Positions 54,228 through 63,555 of a stretch of 64,000 bases of DNA are shown piece after piece; the stretch's first letter is position 1, and each line of letters starts with the position of its first letter. The position numbers and the translations under genes are program-made. Source of the stretch: Flavobacterium sp. UBA7665 (GTDB lineage Bacteria; Bacteroidota; Bacteroidia; Flavobacteriales; Flavobacteriaceae); contig DLHP01000016.1 of NCBI GenBank assembly GCA_002483285.1, positions 1 to 64,000 on the forward strand. Direction: 5' to 3'. Under the pieces are notes generated by a model that saw only the letters and a list, made by a program, of their open reading frames with translations, made no database searches and had not been told where the DNA came from.

Positions 54228-55040
54228 CTAATAAACAATATACGTGCGTTTGTCAATCTCCGACAGGCTAAAATAGCCCAACACCAAATCATTGGGATTG
54301 CCAACGTGACGCACATTGCCACGCAAGGTCGCTGGTGCTGTTGCAAAAGGCCCGCCGCCGCCGGCAATTGCAGTGAGTATAGACATATAGTTGAAGTATT
54401 GCTCTGAAATTCCGTAAAGCCTAATCTCCATGAAATTACCGGGTTTGATGTCGGGATTCAGGTAGAGGTCAAAGACCTGGTTGCCCTGGAAAAACTCGTC
54501 ATCAGTAACGCCATATGCTGGGATTGCATTGATGTTGGTCTGGTAACGCGTCATGTAAAAGTCGTTGGTATTGCCCGGATCGGTGAAAAAAGTCTTGACG
54601 TCGATGCGGTCCTCTTCAGAACCAAATCCGGTTTCGGTTTTTTGCTCGATTTTATCAATCGGCGGCACATCGATTAGCGTTTCGGACGCTGTGTACGTTT
54701 GGCCGTTGAGCTCGATGGTCAGCGTGTAGGTTTCGCCGATAACGGGTTCAAAATTGGTACAGACGTAATCGCCGTTGCCCGAATCGGTAAAAGGGAATTC
54801 AGTATTGGCGCTGTTTCGGACAACAATCGTAGCACCCGAAACCGTTGGGATTACCGCCGAAAAATAACCGGTGGTGGTAGATAGTTTGATCTGCTGTTCG
54901 CTGCCGTCAGTGCCTTTCTCCCAATTGATGGCGGCATCTACGACGAGTTTGGGCGCGGCAGTTTCAAGGTCTACACCGATGGATTTTTCGCAAGAGGCGA
55001 GGACAATAAGCAGGAGCGGAAGGAGGATATATTTGTTCAT
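54228..55040 (-). CDS. DUF4249 lipoprotein partner of the TonB receptor
   Basis: A 270-residue lipoprotein with lipobox LIVLASC. DUF4249 proteins are found in tight pairs with TonB-dependent receptors in Bacteroidota and are thought to help bind a substrate at the surface. Motifs include KLVVDAAINWEKGTDG, the family opening, and a later FYMTRYQTNIN. It starts 3 bases after the receptor stop codon, so the two are translated as an operon. The substrate is unknown. Confidence 0.88.
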   Translation of the reverse strand: MNKYILLPLLLIVLASCEKSIGVDLETAAPKLVVDAAINWEKGTDGSEQQIKLSTTTGYFSAVIPTVSGATIVVRNSANTEFPFTDSGNGDYVCTNFEPVIGETYTLTIELNGQTYTASETLIDVPPIDKIEQKTETGFGSEEDRIDVKTFFTDPGNTNDFYMTRYQTNINAIPAYGVTDDEFFQGNQVFDLYLNPDIKPGNFMEIRLYGISEQYFNYMSILTAIAGGGGPFATAPATLRGNVRHVGNPNDLVLGYFSLSEIDKRTYIVY

Positions 55041-55043
55041 GGT

Positions 55044-57422
55044 TTAAAATTTAACGTTATAACTGATTCCGGGAACAACCCCAAAAATGGATAGGCGCAA
55101 GGCTTCGTTGTTGCCGTTGCTGTAATTCTGCCTAAAGCTGATCGACGCGGCATTCGCGCGGTTGTACACATTGTACAAACTGAAAACCCATTCCGACTGC
55201 CACTTGCGGCCAATATTTTTGCGCGGCGTTAGCGTAGCCGACAGATCGAGGTGGTGGTAGGCAGGCAGGCGGTTTTCGTTGCGCTGGCCGTAACTCGGGA
55301 TTGTGAGGCCTTGGTATTTGTATTGGGCGTTGGGGTAGGTGACCGGTTGGCCCGATTGCAAGGCGAAGTTCGCCCCGAAACTCCATTTCTCGGTGTATTT
55401 GTAAGAGGCGGTTGCGGCCAGGTTGTGCAGCTTGTCATAAACCGAACTGTACCATTGGCCGTTGTTGATGCCGGGTTCGTTGGCGTTTCTTCCCGGTGTG
55501 CGTTGCTGGGATTTAGACAAGGTGTAGGAAATCCATCCGTTGAGGCGGCCTTCGTTCTTGCGCAACATAAATTCGAGTCCGTAAGAACGCATTTCGCCGT
55601 TGAGCAATATTTGTTCTAAGGCCTTGTTGGCGATCAAATCGGCGCCGTCAATGTAGTCGAGGCGATTGTCTATTTTCTTGTAAAAGGTCTCGGCTTCAAG
55701 CGAATACTCTGAATCCTTGAAATTCCTGAAGAAACCCAGCGCAACCTGGTTGGCAATCTGCGGCTTGATGAATTGGTCACTAGGCGTCCATACATCGAGT
55801 GGTGTGGGCGAGGAGGTGTTAGAAATCAGTTGCAGGTATTGCACCATGCGGTTGTAACTCACCTTGACCGAGTTGTTGTCGTTGAACTGGTAAGCAATCG
55901 CGGCGCGAGGCTCGAGGTAATTGTAGTCGGCGATGGTTTTGTTTTTGCCGTAATACGTGCTTCCGATGGGTTTGGCCTTTTCATAAATCTGGAACACGGG
56001 ATTGAAAACGACGGCTTCATTGTTGGCATAAACATTCGAATTGGTCGCGCCAAGTCGGTAAAACAAACTGTAACGCAGCCCGTAATACAAGGAGATTTTT
56101 TTAGAGATGTTCTGTTCGGCATCGATGTAAATGGCCGGTTCAAAAGCGTGCTTGCGTTCGAGTTGGTCGTAGTTGATACCCGAATCGGCATTGGATGGTT
56201 TCAGAGTTCCGGGATTGAACGTGTAGTAAATAGCGTTCACGCCGTAATTGAGTTTGAAGTTATCCGAGATGTAATTCTTGAAATCGTATTTGATGTTGTA
56301 GTTCTTGATACCCGAATCCCATTTGAAACCGATGAAATCCAAATCCAAACCATAATAGTAATCGCTGTAAATGAGCGACAGGTTAGAGAACAACTTGTCG
56401 GAGAACAAATGGTTCCACCGCAAATTGAGCGTCGCATTGCCGTACACATTCTCGAACTGCTCCGAAAGGCTAAACAAGTCACGCCCAAAATAGCCCGACA
56501 AATACAGGCTGTTGTTGGCGTTGAGTTTATAACTGAGTTTGGCGTTGAGGTCGTAAAAGTATGCCGCATTTTTATTGTCGGTGAGTTTGAGGAACAAATG
56601 CGCATATGAAGCGCGTCCGCCCACAAGGAACGAGCCTTTGTCTTTCACGATTGGGCCTTCGGCAAGCAAACGGCTCGACACGAGTCCGATGCCGCCATTA
56701 ACGTGGAATCCTTTGCTGCTGCCGTCTTTCTGGTAAATGTCAAGAACCGACGACGCGCGCCCGCCGTAACGTGCCGGAATACCGCCTTTGTAGAGTTTCA
56801 AGTCCTTGATTGCATCGGGGTTGAATACCGAAAAGAACCCAAAGACGTGGGAGGAATTGAAAATGTTGGCCTCATCGAGCAGGATCAGGTTTTGGTCGGC
56901 ACCGCCACCGCGTACGTTGAAACCCGAAGCGCCTTCGCCTGCATTGGTGACGCCGGGCAGCAATAAGATCGATTTGAGCACATCCACTTCGCCCATCACC
57001 ACAGGCATTTTCTTGATGGATTGGATGGAGAGTTTGTTGACACTCATTTCGGCCTTGCGGATATTGGTGGCTTTGCGGTTGTCGGTGACTACGACTTCCT
57101 GGAGCTGCTCTTCCTCGCCCGAAAGCTTGTAGTTGAGTTTGGTGTTTTTGTCAAGCGTAACGGATTGCTCGACGGTTTGGTAGCCAACGAAGCTAATTTG
57201 AACGGTGTAAGTTCCGTTGGGTACGGTAATCGAATAAAAGCCATATTCGTTGGTGGTGACGCCGGTTTTGAGTTCTGGGATGGTGACATTGACACCAATT
57301 AAGGTCTCGTTGTTCTGCGAATCGGCGATGGTGCCGCTGAGCGTGAATTTTTGTTGTGAAAAACTGAACTGGAATAGCAGTAAAAATAGGAATAGGCTGA
57401 GATACTTTTGTCTGATTTGCAT
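55044..57422 (-). CDS. TonB-dependent receptor with carboxypeptidase-regulatory-like N-terminus
   Basis: A 792-residue outer-membrane transporter. Signal peptide (ending FQFSFSQ), a carboxypeptidase-regulatory-like domain (SGTIADSQNNETLIGVNVTI ... VGYQTVEQSVTL, residues about 25-110), the plug (about 115-225, with SVNKLSIQSIKKMPVVMGEVD and FNVRGGGADQNLILLDEA), then a 22-strand-type barrel to the terminal phenylalanine (GISYNVKF). The DUF4249 gene follows. This pair is not next to SusD, so it is not a standard polysaccharide locus. Confidence 0.93.
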   Translation of the reverse strand: MQIRQKYLSLFLFLLLFQFSFSQQKFTLSGTIADSQNNETLIGVNVTIPELKTGVTTNEYGFYSITVPNGTYTVQISFVGYQTVEQSVTLDKNTKLNYKLSGEEEQLQEVVVTDNRKATNIRKAEMSVNKLSIQSIKKMPVVMGEVDVLKSILLLPGVTNAGEGASGFNVRGGGADQNLILLDEANIFNSSHVFGFFSVFNPDAIKDLKLYKGGIPARYGGRASSVLDIYQKDGSSKGFHVNGGIGLVSSRLLAEGPIVKDKGSFLVGGRASYAHLFLKLTDNKNAAYFYDLNAKLSYKLNANNSLYLSGYFGRDLFSLSEQFENVYGNATLNLRWNHLFSDKLFSNLSLIYSDYYYGLDLDFIGFKWDSGIKNYNIKYDFKNYISDNFKLNYGVNAIYYTFNPGTLKPSNADSGINYDQLERKHAFEPAIYIDAEQNISKKISLYYGLRYSLFYRLGATNSNVYANNEAVVFNPVFQIYEKAKPIGSTYYGKNKTIADYNYLEPRAAIAYQFNDNNSVKVSYNRMVQYLQLISNTSSPTPLDVWTPSDQFIKPQIANQVALGFFRNFKDSEYSLEAETFYKKIDNRLDYIDGADLIANKALEQILLNGEMRSYGLEFMLRKNEGRLNGWISYTLSKSQQRTPGRNANEPGINNGQWYSSVYDKLHNLAATASYKYTEKWSFGANFALQSGQPVTYPNAQYKYQGLTIPSYGQRNENRLPAYHHLDLSATLTPRKNIGRKWQSEWVFSLYNVYNRANAASISFRQNYSNGNNEALRLSIFGVVPGISYNVKF

Positions 57423-57820
57423 GATTTGTTTGATTGATTACGACCTAAGACCGGTAAAATTAAGTTTTGTTACCGCGACAGTTGTTAAAGAAATGTTATT
57501 AATAGTAAATCGTAGTTCGTTACAGGAATTTGCGCGGACGGAGGTCTGTTTTAGGTTGCTCAGAAAATCATACAGAGCGAGTTGCAAATACGCGCTTCCA
57601 CAGTTTTTGCCACAACTACTAGGTTGGTTGCCGCCAATTTTTGAAAATCAGCACAATCGGCATGCGGCTTATCTATTTATTTCCATATGGTTAGCGCAAT
57701 TTTCGGGTACTTTCTTTGGTTGTCGGCTTAAGTTTGCTTAGTTTAGACATTCCAAAAAATCCACACTTAAAATACCACGGTTTTGCCATGGCGCGATTGT
57801 TATATTTAAGTAGGATTAGT
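57423..57820. other. Divergent intergenic region between the TonB receptor and the CHASE2 gene
   Basis: About 400 bases without a recognised gene. A TAAGTTTG element at 57729-57736 (plus strand) is a perfect TANNTTTG and probably drives the CHASE2 operon, but its -33 partner is weak. On the minus strand a TAATTTTA near 57457-57464 may serve the receptor. No RNA gene or repeat is visible. Confidence 0.45.
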
Positions 57821-59113
57821 ATGCTCAAATCACTCAGGAAATCTTTTCAAAAAACACCAGTATCACACAGGTTGCGATTTGCCGTCGCGTTTGTTGTGGG
57901 CGTCGCACTCTACGTTTTCCTTGACCGCATCAAGGACATCAACAGCCAGGTGATTGAACTGGCCTCGCAGGATATCAGCCTCAATGATATCTATTACAGC
58001 GTGCGCAGCGATTACGATTCCGATTTGTTGGGTGACAAACAAGTCGTACTGGTCAACCTTGGTAGCAAACCACTTGATTCGCTGCGAAGCACTTTGGCGG
58101 TATTGCTTGAACGCACTTGGCAATTCAGTCCTGCGCTGATGGCGGTGGATGTTACTTTTGAGGAAGATAAGGTACCACAATCAGATAGGTTGCTCAAAGC
58201 CAGTCTCAACAAATACCACCCGATTCTTGCCAAAGCCAAAATGGGCGTGAATGTTTTCAAAGAATGTTGTGACGTGGCTTATATCAACCTGCCCGATGCC
58301 GAGAACGAATCGATCCGGCATTATTACAATTACGGCGTTTTAGACGGGCAAAAAGTACCCTCATTTGCGTCGCTGATTGCCCAAAAAAAGGCCGGCCGCG
58401 CGGTTGATTTTAACAATCCGATGTTTCGCCTGCGTTACAATTGCGTTGAAAACGGTTATTTTGACGTTTTCGACACACTCAATTCTGGTGCACACCGCCA
58501 CGATGAATTGCGGTACAATTTTCCGGCAATCGAAGCAACCGACCTTCTGGATACTGGCAAGGACCAACAATTGCGACTTTACCTCAAAGGAAAAATCGTC
58601 ATTTTTGCCTGGATGGGATCGGGATTCATGAATTATGAAGAAGACGTGTCCGACAGGTTCAAGACACCCACCGACCGCGCGCTGGTGAACCGTTCGCCGA
58701 TTATGCCGGGTGCTGTAATCCACGCAGTTGCGGTCGAGATGATGCTCAACAATTATTATTATTCTGAGCCCACAGTTTTCACCCAATTTCTGATCTCGAT
58801 TGTACTACTCGTTTTAGCCTATCTTACCATCATCGTTTTGGGTGATTGGGCAGCGGCAGCAATAGACCAACGATTTAAAAAGAAACGGTGGCTCATGCGA
58901 TTCCTGCTATCGGCAATCGTTAAATGGAGTTTGGTTTTCGTCTGGATCCTATTGCTAATCTACGGCGCCGGCGTGCTATTGATGGCTCGGGGCTATTACC
59001 TCGAAGCCGGCACATTGCTACTGCAATTTGGTCTGTTGCTTGCGGCAGTGAGTATCGGCGATGAGATCATCAGAACCTATCGGGAAAGTAAAATGAAGAA
59101 ACAAAAAGACTAA
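57821..59113 (+). CDS. CHASE2-domain sensor protein without an output domain
   Basis: The CHASE2 domain is an extracytoplasmic sensor usually attached to a kinase or cyclase. Here, counted from 57821 (430 residues), an N-terminal helix (about 17-34) leads to a CHASE2 region (about 40-310) with VVLVNLGSKPLDSLR, AVDVTFEED, and LKGKIVIFAWMGSG. Three membrane helices follow (about 325-420), as in other CHASE2 proteins, but the protein ends after EIIRTYRESKMKKQKD with no catalytic domain. The start could also be at 57788, adding 11 residues. It is first in an operon with the genes at 59116 and 59904. Confidence 0.82.
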   Translation: MLKSLRKSFQKTPVSHRLRFAVAFVVGVALYVFLDRIKDINSQVIELASQDISLNDIYYSVRSDYDSDLLGDKQVVLVNLGSKPLDSLRSTLAVLLERTWQFSPALMAVDVTFEEDKVPQSDRLLKASLNKYHPILAKAKMGVNVFKECCDVAYINLPDAENESIRHYYNYGVLDGQKVPSFASLIAQKKAGRAVDFNNPMFRLRYNCVENGYFDVFDTLNSGAHRHDELRYNFPAIEATDLLDTGKDQQLRLYLKGKIVIFAWMGSGFMNYEEDVSDRFKTPTDRALVNRSPIMPGAVIHAVAVEMMLNNYYYSEPTVFTQFLISIVLLVLAYLTIIVLGDWAAAAIDQRFKKKRWLMRFLLSAIVKWSLVFVWILLLIYGAGVLLMARGYYLEAGTLLLQFGLLLAAVSIGDEIIRTYRESKMKKQKD

Positions 59114-59115
59114 TT

Positions 59116-59907
59116 ATGAACACAAAGTTTATTTTAATGGCATTGTTCATCAGCACGGTCGCGATGGCCCAGAATGTCTACGTAATCCGCTCGACGGGTG
59201 TTACCAAAATCAATGGCGAGGAACTGTTGCCCAATTACAAATTCCTGCTCGACGCCAATGACAAAATAGTGCTCGAACCCGGTGCAAGGATTGTAGCCAT
59301 GACGCGCTCCAAGAAAGTAGAAGTAGCAGGGCCACTGGGTAAAATGAACCGCGCGGGTTTGCTGGCCAGGCTCAACAAGCAACCCGACACCGAATCGTTC
59401 TTTGGTTACATCGCTAACCTTTACACGACGATTTCACGTTCTGAGGAAACCAAAGGCTCGATACGCGCCGGAATTAAAGGCCTTAATGACGGCAAAGACG
59501 GAGAAGCGGGGACAACAGCATTCGACGAGCTTTTCCCCGTCGACTCGGCGTTGGTAGATGGCGACGCGATCACGCTGAGTTGGCGTGTCTACAAAAAAAT
59601 GCTCTATCCTAAATTGGTTGTGATTGCTACAGCAAGCAATGACACGGTGTATAGCGGTGAGGTGACACTACAAAGCAGCACGAAAATCCCACTTAACAAA
59701 CACGGTTATTACAAATGGATACTGTATTCTAAAGCCGACCGGAGAAACAAATTGACGCGTTGTTTCAAAAAACTCACTGCCGATGAAATTATGGCCAAAT
59801 CCAACGAAAGAGCCCGCCTAAAGAAGCAGCTTGCCAGTATGAGCGAAGAAACGCAACAGCAATTGCTCGGGGATTATGATGCCAGGAACAAAATTATTGC
59901 ACCATGA
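59116..59907 (+). CDS. FecR-like secreted protein
   Basis: A 263-residue protein with signal peptide (ending ISTVAMAQ). Residues about 20-85 resemble a FecR-type beta-domain (YVIRSTGVTKINGEELLPN, DKIVLEPGARIVAMTRS). The second half has a beta-rich region (about 150-215) and a charged coiled tail (NERARLKKQLASMSEETQQQL). In other phyla FecR-like proteins are often encoded beside CHASE2 proteins, which supports a joint function. It starts 2 bases after the CHASE2 stop codon and overlaps the M48 start by 4 bases (ATGA). Confidence 0.72.
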   Translation: MNTKFILMALFISTVAMAQNVYVIRSTGVTKINGEELLPNYKFLLDANDKIVLEPGARIVAMTRSKKVEVAGPLGKMNRAGLLARLNKQPDTESFFGYIANLYTTISRSEETKGSIRAGIKGLNDGKDGEAGTTAFDELFPVDSALVDGDAITLSWRVYKKMLYPKLVVIATASNDTVYSGEVTLQSSTKIPLNKHGYYKWILYSKADRRNKLTRCFKKLTADEIMAKSNERARLKKQLASMSEETQQQLLGDYDARNKIIAP

Positions 59908-61574
59908 GGATCACAGTAGCCATGACAGCAGTCGCCTTGCTGGTTTGTCAGTACCTCACGGCGCAAATCGGCTCGACCGCAAAGACCACGCTCAAGCGTT
60001 CGGGCTACATCATTGAAGTTTTAGAGGCACCGCTGGTCGCCGTGAATTTCAAGAACGATTATAACATTCTACGGGAAACCATTGAAATCGGGCCCAATAC
60101 GCTACTCACGCGCGACGACCAACCGTTGCCGTTTTCAAGCCTGCGTGCCGGAATGGAAGTGCTTGTAGAAGGGGAGTTCTATAATACCGACAAGGCGAAT
60201 GTACCAAAGAAAGTGACCGTGAACGAAATCACCAAACGCAGCAAGACCATCCGCAACGGTAAGCTCGACCTGATTAAAGACGATGTGGGTTATGTGTCGG
60301 GACACAAGGTGCGGTTGCGAAATGACGTAGAAATTAAAGGGAAGAAAGGCTACAAAGGCAAGCAACTCAATGGTTTTGAAGGCGTCAAACCCGGCGATGT
60401 GCTTAAGGTAAACGGGACGTATTCGGATGGTTTTTACAACACCTCCGAAATCAAGGTTTCGCCCGAGCCCATTACCAAATTTGACGCGATGGCCGATACC
60501 ATTGACCAGAAAATATTCAACCATTTTTATCCCGCCTGGACACAGCCTCCCAATCGAAAGCTCTTTTTTAACCAGATGGTTAAGGGTTACGGACGCGTCG
60601 TTGGCAACGAAAAAGTGCAGCAATACGTTAACGAGGTTGGGCTCAAGCTCATTCCCGAATATTACCAATCGAAAATCCATTTCCTGTTCATTGTGGTCGA
60701 CAATAAAAACGTGCAGGCGAGTGTGCGGCCAAACGGACTTGCGATCATCAATAGTGGCTTGTTGCTCCGGATTGAAAATGAATCCCAGCTTGCCGCAGTG
60801 TTGGCCCATGAGATCGCGCATTGCCTCTATAAACACAGCGCGCAATATTTCCAGATGCTCGAGGAGGTAGAAACCATGAAAGCCAACAGCGAAAAGAACA
60901 AGGCAAGCAACAAGGAATGGGTAGACAAAAACAAGAAAAAGATAGCCAACAGCAAGGACAAGAACAAGAATAAGAAGACAGAAAAGGTGCTTTACGGAGC
61001 GGTCGACGCGATCAACGTCAACGGTGATGTATTGGTGTATAAGAAAATCTCGGATTTTTCGGTAAATCAGGAAAGCGAAGCCGATAAGGTAGGCTTGAGC
61101 CTGATGGCCGCAGCCGGGTACGATCCGCGGGAAAATATTAATTTCTGGAAAAACATTTTCAATGATTATGGCGGTATCGGGCACAAAAGGAATTTCCTGT
61201 ACAAGCTAACCGCAACCGGGATTGTCACCTACAACGAAACGCAGAAAAACAAAAGCGACGATTTTGACCCCAAGAAAAACTCATTAGAAAACATTGGCGG
61301 AAACGTAGCGACTAAATTATTGGCCAACGAATCGGCTTATATCAAAGAGAAAACTTACGAGACGTCGCATCCCGATGATTTGCAGCGTTTTGAGGATTTG
61401 AACCGATTGCTTGAAATGTACTGGTCAGACAAAAGCCTGCTCGACGCGTCGTTTTTGGGCGATGAAGAATATCTCATCATTAAAAACACGCTGGTACAGT
61501 CGCTCAACGAAAAACAAATCGAACCCGAGAAAGGCAAACCCACCAAACCCAAAAAGCCAAAAGGCAAGAAATAA
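59904..61574 (+). CDS. M48 family zinc metallopeptidase with N-terminal beta domains
   Basis: The 556-residue protein has a signal peptide (ending QYLTAQ), two small beta-barrel-like domains (about 30-110 and 120-190; GMEVLVEGEFYN and GDVLKVNGTYSDG recall DUF5666), then an M48 peptidase (about 200-470) with zinc site HEIAH at 302-306 and the third ligand in NQESEADKVGLSLMAAAGYD near residue 392. A lysine-rich insert of about 40 residues (about 327-365) lies between them, and the C-terminus is lysine/proline-rich (KPTKPKKPKGKK). Such enzymes remove damaged envelope proteins. It is the last gene of the CHASE2 operon. Confidence 0.88.
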   Translation: MRITVAMTAVALLVCQYLTAQIGSTAKTTLKRSGYIIEVLEAPLVAVNFKNDYNILRETIEIGPNTLLTRDDQPLPFSSLRAGMEVLVEGEFYNTDKANVPKKVTVNEITKRSKTIRNGKLDLIKDDVGYVSGHKVRLRNDVEIKGKKGYKGKQLNGFEGVKPGDVLKVNGTYSDGFYNTSEIKVSPEPITKFDAMADTIDQKIFNHFYPAWTQPPNRKLFFNQMVKGYGRVVGNEKVQQYVNEVGLKLIPEYYQSKIHFLFIVVDNKNVQASVRPNGLAIINSGLLLRIENESQLAAVLAHEIAHCLYKHSAQYFQMLEEVETMKANSEKNKASNKEWVDKNKKKIANSKDKNKNKKTEKVLYGAVDAINVNGDVLVYKKISDFSVNQESEADKVGLSLMAAAGYDPRENINFWKNIFNDYGGIGHKRNFLYKLTATGIVTYNETQKNKSDDFDPKKNSLENIGGNVATKLLANESAYIKEKTYETSHPDDLQRFEDLNRLLEMYWSDKSLLDASFLGDEEYLIIKNTLVQSLNEKQIEPEKGKPTKPKKPKGKK

Positions 61575-61605
61575 AAAAGCCGTCTTTGTGGGACGGCTTT
61601 TTTGT
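61575..61605. terminator. Bidirectional terminator between the M48 gene and icd
   Basis: AAAAGCCGTC-TTTGTGG-GACGGCTTTT with T runs on both sides. It ends transcripts from the M48 operon (plus) and from icd (minus). Confidence 0.85.
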
Positions 61606-61617
61606 TTTTTAATGCGA

Positions 61618-62841
61618 CTAAGATAGTTTTTTGTCCAGATTTTCCTGGATGGCTGCGAGGAAATCTTCGGTCGTTAAATAATCGGCGCTGGTCAATCCTT
61701 CTGGTTTAACGAGCATGGCCAAATCCTTGGTCATTTTGCCGCTTTCAACGGTATCGATGCAAACCTGCTCCAAAGTGTTGCAGAATTTGATGAGGTCCTG
61801 GTTGTTGTCGAGTTTGCCGCGGTGTTCCAAACCTCTGGTCCACGCAAAAATAGAAGCGATTGGGTTGGTTGAGGTGGCGCGTCCTTTTTGGTGTTCGCGG
61901 TAGTGGCGTGTAACCGTTCCGTGAGCAGCTTCGGCCTCGACCGTTTTTCCGTCAGGGGTAACCAAAACAGAAGTCATGAGTCCGAGTGAGCCAAATCCTT
62001 GCGCTACGGTATCCGATTGCACGTCTCCGTCGTAATTCTTGCAAGCCCAAACAAATCCACCGCTCCATTTCATGGCAGAAGCCACCATATCGTCGATGAG
62101 TCTATGCTCGTAAACCATACCGTTGGCTTCGAAATCGGCTTTGTAGTGCTGTTGGTACACTTCTTCAAAGATGTCCTTAAAACGTCCGTCGTAGGCCTTG
62201 AGGATCGTGTTTTTGGTAGAAAGGTAAAGCGGCCACTTTTTGGTGAGCGCCATCTGGAATGACGAATGTGCAAATCCGTAGATGCTTTCGTCGGTGTTGT
62301 ACATGGCCATGGCTACGCCGTCGCCTTTAAAATCGTAGACATTCCAGGAAGTGGTTTCTCCGGCTTCATTGGTAAAGGATAACGTTAATGTTCCTTTTCC
62401 TTTGATGACTTTATCAGTCGCTTTGTATTGGTCGCCAAAAGCATGACGTCCAATGACAATCGGTTTGGTCCAGCCTTGTACGTAACGCGGTACGTTGCTC
62501 ATGATAATGGGTTCGCGGAAAACGGTTCCGCCTACAATGTTTCTAATCGTGCCGTTTGGTGATTTCCACATTTCCGAGAGATTGAATTCCTTAACGCGCT
62601 CTTCGTCTGGCGTGATGGTGGCGCATTTGATGCCCACGTTGTATTTTTTGATGGCCTCGGCAGAGTCAATTGTGATTTGGTCTTTGGTGGCTTCGCGGCT
62701 TTCAATACCCAGATCGTAGTATTTGATATCCAACTCCAGGTAAGGAAGGATGAGTTTTTCTTTAATGAAAGTCCAGATAATTCGGGTCATCTCATCGCCA
62801 TCCAGTTCTACCACGGGATTGGCTACTTTAATCTTTGCCAT
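61618..62841 (-). CDS. icd: NADP-dependent isocitrate dehydrogenase, homodimeric type
   Basis: Oxidises isocitrate to 2-oxoglutarate in the TCA cycle. The 407-residue protein is the homodimeric, eukaryote-like type: MAKIKVANPVVELDGDEMTRIIW, isocitrate-binding KSPNGTIRNIVGGTVFREP, metal-binding VWACKNYDGDVQSD (Asp pair), and the NADP motif AAHGTVTRHYREHQKGR. It is a single-gene unit, convergent with the M48 operon. Confidence 0.97.
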   Translation of the reverse strand: MAKIKVANPVVELDGDEMTRIIWTFIKEKLILPYLELDIKYYDLGIESREATKDQITIDSAEAIKKYNVGIKCATITPDEERVKEFNLSEMWKSPNGTIRNIVGGTVFREPIIMSNVPRYVQGWTKPIVIGRHAFGDQYKATDKVIKGKGTLTLSFTNEAGETTSWNVYDFKGDGVAMAMYNTDESIYGFAHSSFQMALTKKWPLYLSTKNTILKAYDGRFKDIFEEVYQQHYKADFEANGMVYEHRLIDDMVASAMKWSGGFVWACKNYDGDVQSDTVAQGFGSLGLMTSVLVTPDGKTVEAEAAHGTVTRHYREHQKGRATSTNPIASIFAWTRGLEHRGKLDNNQDLIKFCNTLEQVCIDTVESGKMTKDLAMLVKPEGLTSADYLTTEDFLAAIQENLDKKLS

Positions 62842-62879
62842 GCTATTTGTCAGTATTAGTTAGATAATTAATTGGACAG

Positions 62880-62887
62880 CAAATATA
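62880..62887 (-). promoter_or_regulatory. Probable -7 element of icd
   Basis: TATATTTG on the minus strand matches TANNTTTG, 39 bases before the start codon. No clear TTG at the -33 position. Confidence 0.4.
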
Positions 62888-62997
62888 GCAAATCGAGCGT
62901 ACCTGATAAACTATAACGATTGAATTGTGAATTTGGCAGTATGCCGGTTCCAAATTGCGAAAAGCATAATTTTACCCGCCATTCGCTGTCGTATGCC

Positions 62998-63028
62998 AAA
63001 AAAAAATCCCGACGCGGTGGTCGGGATT
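62998..63028 (-). terminator. Rho-independent terminator of rplS
   Basis: AATCCCGAC-6 bases-GTCGGGATT, nine-base perfect stem; on the minus strand it is followed by a run of T. Confidence 0.8.
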
Positions 63029-63050
63029 CCTATAGCTTCGGGAAAGAAGA

Positions 63051-63401
63051 TTATCTTCTTGCGTCCCTGATTTTTGCTTTTTTACCGGTAAGTTCTCTGA
63101 AGTAGAAAATTCTAGCTCTACGAACGTGACCTTTTTTGTTGATTTCTACTTTTTGCAAAGCTGGTAAGTTCACTGGGAAGATACGTTCAACACCTACTGC
63201 ACCAGACATTTTACGGATAGTAAATGTTTCTGTAGCACCAGACCCTCTTCTTTGGATAACAACGCCTTTAAAGAACTGTGTTCTTGTTTTTTCACCCTCT
63301 TTGATTTCGTAGTACACGGTGATGGTATCTCCGGCTCCGAATACTGGGAAATCTTTTCTTACGACTAATTCGTCTTTTACGAATTGCATTAAATCTGCCA
63401 T
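63051..63401 (-). CDS. rplS: 50S ribosomal protein L19
   Basis: Ribosomal protein bL19, located at the subunit interface. The 116-residue protein has the family motifs FPVFGAGDTITVYYEI, RTQFFKGVVIQRRGSG, TFTIRKMSGAVGVERIFPVN and the basic C-terminus RRARIFYFRELTGKKAKIRDAR. It is downstream of trmD but separated by about 250 bases with its own probable promoter and element copy 3. Its leader of about 67 bases may carry autoregulation; see findings. Confidence 0.97.
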   Translation of the reverse strand: MADLMQFVKDELVVRKDFPVFGAGDTITVYYEIKEGEKTRTQFFKGVVIQRRGSGATETFTIRKMSGAVGVERIFPVNLPALQKVEINKKGHVRRARIFYFRELTGKKAKIRDARR

Positions 63402-63483
63402 GATAATTCTTTTAATTATGGTTTTAAATCAGAGCAACATTCGCGGACTTCGCCAGAGGTTGGTCTAAGTGGGCGCAAATGTA
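63402..63483 (-). promoter_or_regulatory. Promoter and leader of rplS
   Basis: TACATTTG on the minus strand at 63476-63483 is a perfect TANNTTTG; transcription would begin near 63469. The leader contains CAACC and GTTGC segments that could close a small stem. Leaders of L19 genes in Flavobacteria have been proposed as regulatory RNAs, so this is a candidate, not a confirmed structure. Confidence 0.4.
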
Positions 63484-63555
63484 GAAAATAATTATTAATT
63501 ATGAGTGGAGAATGGTGAATTTTTTTTTTGGATGTAAAGTGTTCATTTTTAAATA

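Noticed and set aside
53363..54367. Longer 334-residue reading of thiN
   Set aside because: The extra 114 residues overlap the DUF4249 gene end, have no family match, and a perfect TATCTTTG element sits just before the shorter start.
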